Assembly (NCBI GenBank): GCA_038206765.1
Contig: JBBRAM010000010.1
Span: 67,686-131,685 of the forward strand
DNA from: UKL13-2 sp038206765
GTDB taxonomy: Bacteria > Pseudomonadota > Gammaproteobacteria > Burkholderiales > Usitatibacteraceae
Length of the DNA stretch: 64,000 nucleotides
Direction of reading: 5' to 3'
The notes beneath the pieces were generated by a model. It was not told where the DNA came from. It searched no databases and worked only from the letters and a program-made list of their open reading frames with translations. Shown here piece after piece: positions 55,972 through 64,000 of the stretch. Position numbers and translations under genes: made by a program. Position 1 is the first letter of the stretch, and every line of letters begins with the position of its first letter.

Positions 55972-57762
55972 CTACAAGCCGAGTATTGGCAAACCAAACA
56001 TTAGCAACCACCACTGCGATGCGTAGACTTCTACCTGCTGTGTTTCGCTCCATGGCCCTTTGAATCCAGCGCTCTGGCCAGCTTGAACAGCCGAATGTAC
56101 GGCGCTGGCTGATTTTTCAGCATTCGGGTTCAGCGGCGGATCAACTGCGCGTACGCGGATGTAATAAACATTTTTGCTTAAACCATCCGCCGTGACCTCG
56201 GGCTTATCGACAACGCGGTCAATCACGATGTCGGTAAAACGATCGTTACGCGAAAGCTGGAACTGGTAAAACTGGCCACCGGATTGACCGGAATCCTTCA
56301 CACCACCCCATGAAAAACGCGCTTCATTGCCCTTGACGAGCGGAACAGCAAGAATTGCTTTCACATCACGCGCGGTAAAAGCTTGTGCCTCACTAAATGG
56401 ACCCATGTCGCCGTTAGCGCGAACACTAGCAACCCGCCATTGATATTGGCCAGGCGTTAACCCAGCATCCAGCGAAAAGGCCGTGCCTGCGATGACACGC
56501 TTGTCGATCAGCGGCGCAAAAAATTGAGATTTTCCATCACGATCAAGCTGACGATCAATCTGAATCTGATAGGCAAGAGCCTCTTTGGTTTCGGCCCATT
56601 CAAACCGGCCCTGCCCTGCCGGAACCTGCGCGTTGGGCGCGGGTGTTGCTAGAAACGGCGGAACCGGGGTCGCACGTACCTCAAGCGTTTTAACGGCATC
56701 GTTGCCCTCCAAGCCATTCTCATCGATGCCGCGAATACGGAAATACAATTTGCCGTCCGGCAACGCGGCCATCTCAATAATCGGCGCCGTTGCTTGTGCA
56801 TCCGCAATCAGATTATTGAAGTTCGCATCGGTGGCTACTTGGCCGCGATAGCCGCGTGCCATCGCAATCGCAGGAAATTGAAAACGCGTTTTGGCTGTTG
56901 ACGTTGACGCGGCAATGCCACTTAAATCGGGTGCTGGCAACAAGGCAATTGGCGCCGATGGCGGTTTTCCGGCTTCAACAACAGACCCAAAGCCCGCCGG
57001 CAGTGAGAGGAGCTTCGACTGCCCGCTCGATGCCACAGCGACAGCCCCTTCTACCACCTCACTCAATGCACGTGTGCCGGCCTCATCGCCACCAACCCGA
57101 AACACCGTTCCGCGCACGCCCATGTTCGAGGTTGGCGTGCGAATTTCGTAGCGGCTGCTCGGCCCTTTTTGCTTGGCAACCGTGGTTTCCACGCGGCCCG
57201 ATTCAAGCCTCACGACCGTATCCGCCACGCCGCCGGTGTTGGCCAACTGGCGCGCGTTTTCAAGTTGAATCGACGACTTGGATTGCACTTTTAAAATCGA
57301 TCCATCCGCCAAGCGAATACTGATAAATCCATCGTCGCCTGTTTTTAATTTATCACCTTCTTTGACCGCACTGCCAAGTGCCAAGGGGCCGCTACTCGCG
57401 GTCACTTTGCCCTGCACCGCGATCACTTCTGCGTTCGCGAGCTCGGTGCGCATTTGCGAAACCGGCATACGAATTCGCGTGCCGACGGGTATCAGGTTTG
57501 GATTATCCACCTGATTGATTTTTTGCAGCGCTTGCCAGTTCTGTTTTTTAATCAAAAAGCGATTGGCAATTTTGATGAGCGAATCACCTGGCCCGGCGAT
57601 GTGCGTATAAAAGCGCTCTTCGGCTTGGCTGCTATTGCTAAGCAACAATATGCTCAACAATAGTCCAAAACCAAGGTTAAAAGAGCCAGCGAAAAAATTT
57701 GTGGCGGCAATGCGGCACTTGGACAGCGGCATCGCTATTGGGGCGGGCGTAAATTTGAGCAT
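55972..57762 (-). CDS. Exported LysM-FecR-domain protein
   Basis: A 596-residue envelope protein. A signal peptide (hydrophobic GFGLLLSILLLSNSSQA) is followed by a LysM-type peptidoglycan-binding domain (PGDSLIKIANRFLIKKQNW...LIPVGTRIRMP). Then comes a FecR domain (LADGSILKVQSKSSIQLE, RLESGRVETT, PTSNMGVRGTVFRVG). The rest is two or three fibronectin-like repeats (ALPDGKLYFRIRGIDENG, LTPGQYQWRVASVR) and a hydrophobic C-terminus (WWLLMFGLPILGL). The start at 57762 is chosen because AAAGAGA precedes it and the signal peptide begins there; the open frame continues to 57852. It lies between the response regulator and the kinase and is the best candidate for the extracytoplasmic input partner. Confidence 0.87.
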   Translation of the reverse strand: MLKFTPAPIAMPLSKCRIAATNFFAGSFNLGFGLLLSILLLSNSSQAEERFYTHIAGPGDSLIKIANRFLIKKQNWQALQKINQVDNPNLIPVGTRIRMPVSQMRTELANAEVIAVQGKVTASSGPLALGSAVKEGDKLKTGDDGFISIRLADGSILKVQSKSSIQLENARQLANTGGVADTVVRLESGRVETTVAKQKGPSSRYEIRTPTSNMGVRGTVFRVGGDEAGTRALSEVVEGAVAVASSGQSKLLSLPAGFGSVVEAGKPPSAPIALLPAPDLSGIAASTSTAKTRFQFPAIAMARGYRGQVATDANFNNLIADAQATAPIIEMAALPDGKLYFRIRGIDENGLEGNDAVKTLEVRATPVPPFLATPAPNAQVPAGQGRFEWAETKEALAYQIQIDRQLDRDGKSQFFAPLIDKRVIAGTAFSLDAGLTPGQYQWRVASVRANGDMGPFSEAQAFTARDVKAILAVPLVKGNEARFSWGGVKDSGQSGGQFYQFQLSRNDRFTDIVIDRVVDKPEVTADGLSKNVYYIRVRAVDPPLNPNAEKSASAVHSAVQAGQSAGFKGPWSETQQVEVYASQWWLLMFGLPILGL

Positions 57763-58107
57763 TACGATCTCTTTGAAAAGTATCTCTGGGGAATCGATTA
57801 TCGTCTGGCATGCTTTAGCCGACCGCAGTAATGCAGATCGCGGAGGCCGCACACAGCCACTGCGAATTAAGGCACAAAATTGGTGCCCACACTCGTTTTT
57901 GACAAAAAATCACATTAGCAGTATTTTGGTTGTCGTGGCGCTAGGTTAGCGACGGGCGTTTCAAAGGCAGCAATGGAATAACTTCAATGCCGCCGAGGCA
58001 CGGCTACAACGCCTGCACGAGGCCGTGTATTTGCCTGCCAATCCGGGCCTACGCCTTACTCATCACGGAACAAGCTTTAAGCGTGCTTTGAACTTGTTTT
58101 AAGAAAC
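57763..58107. other. Gap between the response regulator and LysM-FecR genes
   Basis: A 345-base gap inside the regulator-FecR-kinase run. It contains an imperfect inverted repeat at 58069-58098 (AACAAG/CTTGTT arms with inner AAGC/GCTT) just past the regulator stop. An AT-rich stretch lies around 57760-57790. No gene is seen; a promoter for the LysM-FecR gene may lie here. Confidence 0.4.
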
Positions 58108-58815
58108 CTAAGCAGGCGGCTTTTCAGGTGTCGTGACACGTTCCAAGCGATAGCCGAAATTGTAAATGGGCATGAGTTTCACGCCGTGCTCAGTACCTAA
58201 TTCTAATTTCTTGCGAACTCGGCTCACGTGGGTATCAACGGTGCGTGACTGCACCTCGCTGCTGCGTCCCCAAACGCTCTCGGAAATATGCCCGCGCGAC
58301 AAAAGTCGGCCGATATTTCGGAATAAAAACAGTGTGAGATCGTATTCTTTGTCGGTCATCTCGACCGCATCGCCATTAAAGTAAATCACGCGGTTGGCCA
58401 CATCGATACGATAGTGTGGCAATTCAATGGCTTCCGTCTCGGCGAGCTTGGGACGCGCACGGCGCAGCAGTGCCTCAACACGCGCCAGCAATTCCAAACG
58501 CCGTACCGGTTTAATCATGTAATCATCGGCGCCGTTTGCCAGCGCCGAAACAATATCTTCTTCCGAATCGCGACTGGTCGCAAACAGTACCGGCGTTGTT
58601 GATTGGTTTTTATCGCGCAGCCATTTCAGGACTTCTTCGCCCGACAAGTCGGGCACGTGCCAATCGAGAATGAACAAATCGTAACTCTCGCGGCCTGCTT
58701 CGCGCAAAATTACTCTGCCCGACACAAAATGATGCACGATATGGCCCGCGCCTTCGAGCCATTGTTGCATGGCAGCGCCAACATCAACATCATCTTCGAG
58801 CAACGCAATTCTCAT
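58108..58815 (-). CDS. OmpR/PhoB-family response regulator
   Basis: A 235-residue two-component regulator. The receiver domain has acidic residues LLEDDVD, phospho-acceptor Asp51 in LFILDWHVPDLSG, TSR near 80 and the conserved Lys in YMIKPVRRLEL. The C-terminal winged helix has GRLLSRGHISESVWGRSSEVQSRTVDTHVSRVRKKL, ending KLMPIYNFGYRLERV. GAGGGG lies six bases before the ATG. It is the first gene of the regulator / LysM-FecR / CHASE2-kinase run, so that kinase is its probable partner. Confidence 0.94.
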   Translation of the reverse strand: MRIALLEDDVDVGAAMQQWLEGAGHIVHHFVSGRVILREAGRESYDLFILDWHVPDLSGEEVLKWLRDKNQSTTPVLFATSRDSEEDIVSALANGADDYMIKPVRRLELLARVEALLRRARPKLAETEAIELPHYRIDVANRVIYFNGDAVEMTDKEYDLTLFLFRNIGRLLSRGHISESVWGRSSEVQSRTVDTHVSRVRKKLELGTEHGVKLMPIYNFGYRLERVTTPEKPPA

Positions 58816-59012
58816 TCCATACCCCTCAAGTTATTTAACATTATTTCACAATTGTAATCGGAAAAAACATGATGGGTGCATATGAGACTATCCGGCTTCG
58901 TCGGCTGCTTATTAGAAATAGTATTTTCAGCGGCTTTTGGTCGGTTTCTTAAGCTTTCAGGGTATTCCTTGCCGTATTTCTACCGTGCAATCTATTTTAT
59001 CGTCGCAGCTTA

Positions 59013-60212
59013 TTAAATCAATGCTTTCATCGCTGTCTCTAACCCTGCCGCCGTCATCGGGTGCATTCGCCCACCCATCAATTCTTGGGTCAGCCGGACC
59101 GAAGCCGTCCAATGCCAATGCTCTTGCGGCGTCGGATTAATCCATACCGAGCGACGATAAAAATCGGTCATGCGTTTTAGCCACACGCTGCCGGCCTCCT
59201 CGTTGTAATGCTCCACGCTGCCGCCTGGCTGCAGAATTTCATACGGGCTCATCGTCGCATCGCCGACGAAAATGAGTTTGTAATCATGGCCGTATTTGTT
59301 AAGCGCATCGAGCGTTGAGAATTTTTCGCTATGGCGCAGGCGGTTATTGCGCCACACCGATTCATAAATAAAATTATGAAAATAAAAATATTCAAGGTGC
59401 TTAAATTCTGTTTTCGCAGCTGAAAATAGCTCCTCACAGCGATGGACATAATCATCCATCGAACCACCCACGTCCAAGAAGAGCAACACTTTCACATTGT
59501 TATGGCGCTCTGGAACCAGCTTTAAATCGAGATAGCCCGCATTGTTGGCGGTTGCTCTGATGGTGCCGTCCATGTCCAACTCTTCTTCCGCTCCGGTGCG
59601 GGCGAATTTGCGGAGCCGGCGCAATGCCAGTTGGATATTGCGGATCCCGAGTTCCGCGTTATCGTCGTAATCCTTATATTCGCGCTGATCCCAGACCTTC
59701 ACTGCGCGGCGGTTCCGGGATTTATCCTGGCCAATGCGCACGCCCTCGGGGTTATAGCCGTAGGCGCCGAACGGTGAGGTGCCTGCCGTGCCGATCCATT
59801 TGCTGCCGCCCTGGTGACGTTCCTTTTGCTCGGCCAGCCGCTCTTTGAGGGTTTCCATCAACTTTTCCCAGCCGCCCAGTGCCTCAACCTGCGCTTTTTC
59901 TTCATCCGATAATAAACGCTCGGCCAGCTTCCGGAGCCATTCTTCAGGCAATTCTTGCTTGAACGCCTTATCCAGAGCCGAGCTCAGCGATTCAACGCCC
60001 TTAAAATATTGGGCGAAAGCGCGATCAAAGCGATCAAAATGGGTTTCATCTTTGACCAAACTGGCGCGCGATAGATAATAAAACTCATCGACACTGCCGT
60101 AGTTGTCAAAAATCACTGCACCTTTTTGCATCACCTCACACAGCATCAAATATTCTTTGACAGAAACGGGCAAGCCGGCTTGCTTTAGACCCAGAAAAAA
60201 ATCGATCAACAT
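59013..60212 (-). CDS. VWA-domain (CoxE-like) protein
   Basis: A 399-residue protein with a C-terminal von Willebrand A-like domain. The metal-site motif is LLFLDVGGSMDDYVHRCEEL (DxGxS form), and IFVGDATMSPYEIL is the second metal segment. The N-terminal 200 residues are helical and charged, as in CoxE-like proteins. MoxR-type AAA ATPases and VWA proteins work in pairs as chaperones inserting metals or remodelling enzyme complexes; the MoxR gene is 71 bases upstream on the same strand. No client enzyme is adjacent. Confidence 0.88.
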   Translation of the reverse strand: MLIDFFLGLKQAGLPVSVKEYLMLCEVMQKGAVIFDNYGSVDEFYYLSRASLVKDETHFDRFDRAFAQYFKGVESLSSALDKAFKQELPEEWLRKLAERLLSDEEKAQVEALGGWEKLMETLKERLAEQKERHQGGSKWIGTAGTSPFGAYGYNPEGVRIGQDKSRNRRAVKVWDQREYKDYDDNAELGIRNIQLALRRLRKFARTGAEEELDMDGTIRATANNAGYLDLKLVPERHNNVKVLLFLDVGGSMDDYVHRCEELFSAAKTEFKHLEYFYFHNFIYESVWRNNRLRHSEKFSTLDALNKYGHDYKLIFVGDATMSPYEILQPGGSVEHYNEEAGSVWLKRMTDFYRRSVWINPTPQEHWHWTASVRLTQELMGGRMHPMTAAGLETAMKALI

Positions 60213-60283
60213 TTAAGTTGGCAACCGTCTGGGTCTAAAACGCCAAAGATGAACGCGCTGAACTGAAAGCAATTCGGCATCAC

Positions 60284-61135
60284 TCAGTTTTTCCGCGCCC
60301 GCGATAAAAACGCCAAGCGTTCAAACAAATGCACATCCTGTTCGTTCTTCAATAACGCGCCGTAGAGTGGCGGAATCAGCGAGGCGGCATCGTTTGATTT
60401 CAACGCTTCTGGCGAAATATCTTCAGCCACCAACAGCTTGATCCAATCGAGCAACTCTGAGGTGGAAGGTTTCTTTTTCAGGCCGGGCAGTTCACGAATA
60501 TCGAAAAAGACTTCCAGCGCTTCTTTCAGCAGATTTTTCTTTAAGCCCGGGTAGTGGACATCAACAATCTGCTGCATCACATCGCGATCCGGGAAGCGAA
60601 TGTAATGAAAAAAGCAGCGCCGCAAAAACGCATCCGGCAGTTCCTTTTCGTTGTTACTGGTGATGATAATGATCGGCCGATGCTTGGCAACCACCGTCTC
60701 GCGGGTCTCGTAAACATAGAATTCCATGCGGTCTAATTCGCGCAGCAGATCGTTCGGGAATTCAATATCGGCTTTGTCGATCTCATCAATCAACAACACC
60801 ACCTGTTCATCGGCATCAAAGGCGCGCCACAACATGCCTTGGTGAATATAGTTGCGAATATCTTTTACTTTTTCCTCACCCAATTGCGAATCGCGCAAGC
60901 GTGAAACCGCATCGTATTCATACAAACCCTGCTGCGCTTTGGTGGTGGATTTAATGTGCCATTGGATGAGCTTTTTACCGAGTGATTTGGCGACCTCCTC
61001 GGCCAACATCGTCTTGCCGGTTCCCGGTTCGCCTTTAATGAGCAGCGGGCGCTGAAGCGTCACCGCGGCATTCACGGCCAGCATCAAATCGGGTGTCGCA
61101 ATATAGTTATCACTACCTGTAAACTTCATCATCAT
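60284..61135 (-). CDS. MoxR-family AAA+ ATPase
   Basis: A 283-residue ATPase with Walker A GEPGTGKTMLAEEVA, Walker B VVLLIDEIDKAD, sensor 1 in PIIIITSNNEKELPDAFLRRC and a MoxR-type C-terminal lid. It partners the VWA protein immediately downstream. The start codon is uncertain: three ATGs occur in a row at 61135, 61132 and 61129, and a GTG at 61141 extends the frame. None has a good ribosome site. The DUF4139 gene is divergent, so the 61-base gap between them carries both promoters. Confidence 0.93.
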   Translation of the reverse strand: MMMKFTGSDNYIATPDLMLAVNAAVTLQRPLLIKGEPGTGKTMLAEEVAKSLGKKLIQWHIKSTTKAQQGLYEYDAVSRLRDSQLGEEKVKDIRNYIHQGMLWRAFDADEQVVLLIDEIDKADIEFPNDLLRELDRMEFYVYETRETVVAKHRPIIIITSNNEKELPDAFLRRCFFHYIRFPDRDVMQQIVDVHYPGLKKNLLKEALEVFFDIRELPGLKKKPSTSELLDWIKLLVAEDISPEALKSNDAASLIPPLYGALLKNEQDVHLFERLAFLSRARKN

Positions 61136-61196
61136 CCGCACGCTTGTTTAGGTTGTTCAGTTTTAAAAACCCATTATACGATTGGAGTACCCCATC

Positions 61197-62720
61197 ATGA
61201 TTCGCATGAATACATTTCATTTGCTTGTGCTACCACTAGCCGCTCTGCCGCTAGCCATATCTTCAACGCTCGCAATGGCGGCTACCAGCGTCACGATCTA
61301 CTCCAGCGCCCAGCCGGGCACGCTGTCGACCACTAATTTTCAAAATAGTGGCGAAAACTACGCCAATGCGATCCCAGGCTATGGCGTAGTGCGGCAAGAG
61401 CAAGATGTAGTGCTCAACAAAGGCCGCACTGTGATTCGCATCTCGGATGTGCCTGCATTAATTGATCCCACAACCGTCTCGTTTGAATCGGTGACGGATC
61501 CGGCCAACACCCGTGTGATCGAGCAGAGTTTTGAGTTTGATCTCACCAGCACCACCAAGCTGCTGCAAAAATATTTGGATCGTGAAGTAACAGTCGAACA
61601 GGTGCGCGGGCAAACGGTGGAGGCCACCACTGGCACACTGATCGGCACGCAAGGCGGACTCATTTTGAAAATGGCCGATGGCAGCATCCGCACCATCGGT
61701 GCGTATTCTGGCGTGAAATTGGCATCGCTTCCTGGCGGGCTGATTAGCAAGCCGACGCTGGTGTGGGATGTGGCCGCAAGCCGCGCTGGGACTCATGTTG
61801 CGCGATATGGCTTCCAAACCCGCGGCATCACTTGGTGGACTGATTACAACTTAACGCTCAATGAAGACCAAGGCGGCTGCAAACTCGATATCGGCGCATG
61901 GGTCACGATTGTGAACCAGACCGGTGCCACGTTTGAGAACGCGAAATTGAAGCTGGTAGCGGGCGATGTGCAGCGGGCGCAGCCGCAGGCTGCACAACCA
62001 CAGATGCTCGGCAAAACAATGCGAATGAATAGCGCCGTGGTGGAGGACGCCGGGTTCGCAGAAAAATCCTTCTTCGAATATCACCTTTACACCCTCGGTC
62101 GCCCGACCACGCTTCCGAACAACGCCACCAAACAAATCGAACTGTTCCCCACAGTTCTCGGCGCAGCTTGCGAGAAAAAGCTGGTTTACTACGGCGCAAA
62201 TAACTATTTCCCCGGCTATTCCACGCAAATAACCGATCGAGATTACGGCAACCAATCCAACAAAAAAGTTGATGTCTATGTGCGCTTCAAAAACCGCGAA
62301 GAGAACAAGCTCGGCATCCCGCTGCCCGCGGGTAAAATCCGCGTCGCCAAGCTCGATACGCAAGACCAATCGCTGGAATTTATCGGTGAAGATTTAATCG
62401 ATCACACACCCAAAAACGAAACAGTACAAATTAAGCTCGGCAGCGCGTTCGATGTGGTCGGCGAACGCCGCCAAGTGGACTTCCGCGTGGACAATAAAGC
62501 CAGATGGATGGAAGAAGATATCGAAGTCAAAATTCGCAACCAAAAAGGCGAAACCGCAAATGTGATCGTCAAGGAAAACCTCTACCGCTGGAGCAATTGG
62601 TCGATCATCAAAAAGAGCGGCGAGTTCGAAAAAGTCGATGCCCGGACGATTCATTTCAATTTGAAAATTGCCAAAGAATCTGAAGCGGTGGTGCGATATA
62701 CGGTTCGGTATACTTGGTAG
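61197..62720 (+). CDS. Exported DUF4139-domain protein
   Basis: A 507-residue periplasmic or outer-membrane protein of unknown function. A signal peptide (LPLAALPLAISSTLAMAA) is followed by an N-terminal beta domain (TVTIYSSAQPG-like; VVLNKGRTVIRISDVPALIDP). The DUF4139 body contains RYGFQTRGITWWTDYNLTL and GCKLDIGAWVTIVNQTGATFENAKLKLVAGDVQ. It ends with NLKIAKESEAVVRYTVRYTW. The annotated start is the ATG at 61197, nine bases after GGAG; an in-frame TTG at 61182 overlaps that site and is rejected. It is divergent from moxR. Confidence 0.85.
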   Translation: MIRMNTFHLLVLPLAALPLAISSTLAMAATSVTIYSSAQPGTLSTTNFQNSGENYANAIPGYGVVRQEQDVVLNKGRTVIRISDVPALIDPTTVSFESVTDPANTRVIEQSFEFDLTSTTKLLQKYLDREVTVEQVRGQTVEATTGTLIGTQGGLILKMADGSIRTIGAYSGVKLASLPGGLISKPTLVWDVAASRAGTHVARYGFQTRGITWWTDYNLTLNEDQGGCKLDIGAWVTIVNQTGATFENAKLKLVAGDVQRAQPQAAQPQMLGKTMRMNSAVVEDAGFAEKSFFEYHLYTLGRPTTLPNNATKQIELFPTVLGAACEKKLVYYGANNYFPGYSTQITDRDYGNQSNKKVDVYVRFKNREENKLGIPLPAGKIRVAKLDTQDQSLEFIGEDLIDHTPKNETVQIKLGSAFDVVGERRQVDFRVDNKARWMEEDIEVKIRNQKGETANVIVKENLYRWSNWSIIKKSGEFEKVDARTIHFNLKIAKESEAVVRYTVRYTW

Positions 62721-62811
62721 CTCGGTAAGCTTTTAAGGGTTTGAATGCGCAGTGCTGGCATCACCCTTTGTGAACCACGAACCACCATTTTGAATCGGTA
62801 AACAACATCTA

Positions 62812-63861
62812 ATGCGAACGCTAAATTGCTTAATAAGTGCGCTATTTTTAACAATATTTTTCGTAAGCGCTATCAACGCAAAACCAACTGAACGCAAAGT
62901 AGAAGAGTTGACAGCGGAGTTTCCATACATTCCATTAGAGACAACAGATTCTCTTGGGCGGAAAATCGACATTTATCTTACCGACCTCAAAATTGTAGAT
63001 GATCGCCCTCTAATTCTTTTTATTCAGGGTTCGGGCTGTAGGTCGCATTTTTTCAAGCGCAATGGACTAAGCAACGGGCTGCTATCACTTATCCGTCGCG
63101 CTAATGCTGAGAAAGCGCAAATCCTCGCCGTAGAGAAGCCGGGGGTTGAGCTATTTGATTCGGCAGAGCGTTCAGGAACGGCGGATTGTTCCGAGAATTT
63201 TAAACGAGAACAAACTGGCGAACGCTGGCTGGAAGCATTGTCGGCAGGGTTACGAGCAGCAATTGCGCAAAGAGGAGTTTCACCACGCGCCATTATGGTC
63301 ATTGGTCATTCGGAGGGCGCTGGCTTTGCGGCGCGATTAGCACTTCAGGAACGCAGCGTATCCCACGTCGCGATGCTTTCATCTGCGCCCTATTCTCAGC
63401 TCCAAGATTTTTTCGCATTCGCTGTTGCGGATGAAGGACCTTTTTTAAAAGCCCCCGAAACAAAAAATGAACGCTTAAAAATCGTGTTCAATGCGTGGGA
63501 ATCGGTAAACCTAGAGCCAACCAGTGAAAGCAAACTCGTATTTGGTCATACGCATCGTTACTGGGCTGACAAGTTTCGATCATTCAATTTTACGAAGCTT
63601 GAAAACACAACAGCAAAGTTTTTTTTCGCTTATGGGGACCGTGACGAAAATGCATCGCCCAAAGCAATGGATACTTTTGCGATTGATCTTTTAACGCGAG
63701 AACGCAACTTAACATGGCTCCGCATTGAGGGCGCTGGGCACAGCCTATCCAAAGCTGGAGATTTGTCGGGCAAGTTAATGGGTGACACCATTAAACAGGC
63801 CTCGCAGTGGTTTCTTGGCGAACCATTTGATCGAAAAAACGTAATCTGGCCTACGGAATAG
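62812..63861 (+). CDS. Exported alpha/beta hydrolase
   Basis: A 349-residue hydrolase with a signal peptide (LISALFLTIFFVSAINA). The catalytic Ser lies in the nucleophile elbow VIGHSEGAGF, the acid probably in AYGDRDENAS, and the His in EGAGHSLSK. A conserved FIQGSGCRSHFF loop provides the oxyanion hole. Cysteines at CRSHF and TADCSEN may form a disulphide. It may act on esters or peptides in the periplasm; the substrate is unknown. Codon use and base composition are more A/T-rich than in the genes to its left, which suggests separate origin. Confidence 0.8.
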   Translation: MRTLNCLISALFLTIFFVSAINAKPTERKVEELTAEFPYIPLETTDSLGRKIDIYLTDLKIVDDRPLILFIQGSGCRSHFFKRNGLSNGLLSLIRRANAEKAQILAVEKPGVELFDSAERSGTADCSENFKREQTGERWLEALSAGLRAAIAQRGVSPRAIMVIGHSEGAGFAARLALQERSVSHVAMLSSAPYSQLQDFFAFAVADEGPFLKAPETKNERLKIVFNAWESVNLEPTSESKLVFGHTHRYWADKFRSFNFTKLENTTAKFFFAYGDRDENASPKAMDTFAIDLLTRERNLTWLRIEGAGHSLSKAGDLSGKLMGDTIKQASQWFLGEPFDRKNVIWPTE

Positions 63862-63928
63862 GAGGGTATAAATATTTTTGTGTAGATTAAATTTTTGCTA
63901 GGCTTCTTAACTCACCAAGGAGTCACGC

Positions 63929-64000
63929 ATGTCGCACCGCAAAACCGCTATTCCCGCATTACCGTTAGCCAGCCAGAAACTTATAGAGCAGCTCATGGCA
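63929..64000 (+). CDS. Start of an unidentified gene, truncated by the window edge
   Basis: AAGGAG six bases before an ATG opens a frame of at least 24 codons (MSHRKTAIPALPLASQKLIE...), which runs off the right edge. The ribosome site is excellent, so a gene is likely, but too little is visible to name it. Confidence 0.6.
   Translation, partial: MSHRKTAIPALPLASQKLIEQLMA

Noticed and set aside
61182..61196. TTG start for the DUF4139 protein
   Set aside because: It would place the start inside the GGAG ribosome site that serves the ATG at 61197.

Overview
The window looks like chromosomal DNA of a Gram-negative betaproteobacterium (probably Burkholderiales or a relative). GC is a little over half by eye. 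The evidence is an outer-membrane gene set (LPS heptosyltransferase, TonB-dependent receptor, YhdP, LolA-like protein), the order glnE / yhdP / nitrilase / tldD that I associate with betaproteobacteria, and a complete LIV-type amino-acid transporter beside ETF and acyl-CoA dehydrogenase genes. The genus cannot be fixed from the sequence. I see no rRNA, tRNA, CRISPR array, prophage or complete insertion sequence.

Layout. 1-16.7 kb is mostly cell envelope: a truncated heptosyltransferase, a ten-Asp-box secreted protein with a LolA-like partner, a three-module glycosyltransferase, PBP4 (dacB), a TonB-dependent receptor, a Tat-exported LD-carboxypeptidase and a glycine-zipper protein. 16.9-22.6 kb is a valine-catabolism run (mmsA, a small membrane protein, mmsB, enoyl-CoA hydratase, 3-hydroxyisobutyryl-CoA hydrolase) followed by an FAH-family hydrolase. 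22.6-26 kb holds an orphan secreted CHASE2 protein and a two-gene ABC-2 exporter. 26-35 kb is a minus-strand metabolic block: etfB-etfA-acyl-CoA dehydrogenase and a branched-chain amino-acid ABC transporter (substrate-binding protein, livH, livM, livG, livF). 35.3-45.7 kb has a small AT-rich orphan gene, then tldD, a nitrilase and yhdP, with glnE divergent. 46-49.3 kb has an L,D-transpeptidase lipoprotein, a pseudouridine synthase and TrhO.

49.7-58.8 kb is the most unusual part. It combines a CHASE2-class III nucleotide cyclase, an MBL-fold hydrolase, a CHASE2-histidine kinase, a LysM-FecR exported protein and an OmpR-type regulator. With the orphan at 22.6 kb, the window carries three CHASE2 proteins. 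I infer a cell-envelope sensing module with both cAMP-type and phosphorelay outputs. 59-64 kb holds a VWA/MoxR pair, a divergent DUF4139 protein, an exported alpha/beta hydrolase in lower-GC DNA, and the first codons of one more gene.

The genes fit together as branched-chain amino-acid uptake (LIV), valine breakdown (mms genes) and electron transfer (ETF), set among envelope-building and envelope-sensing functions.
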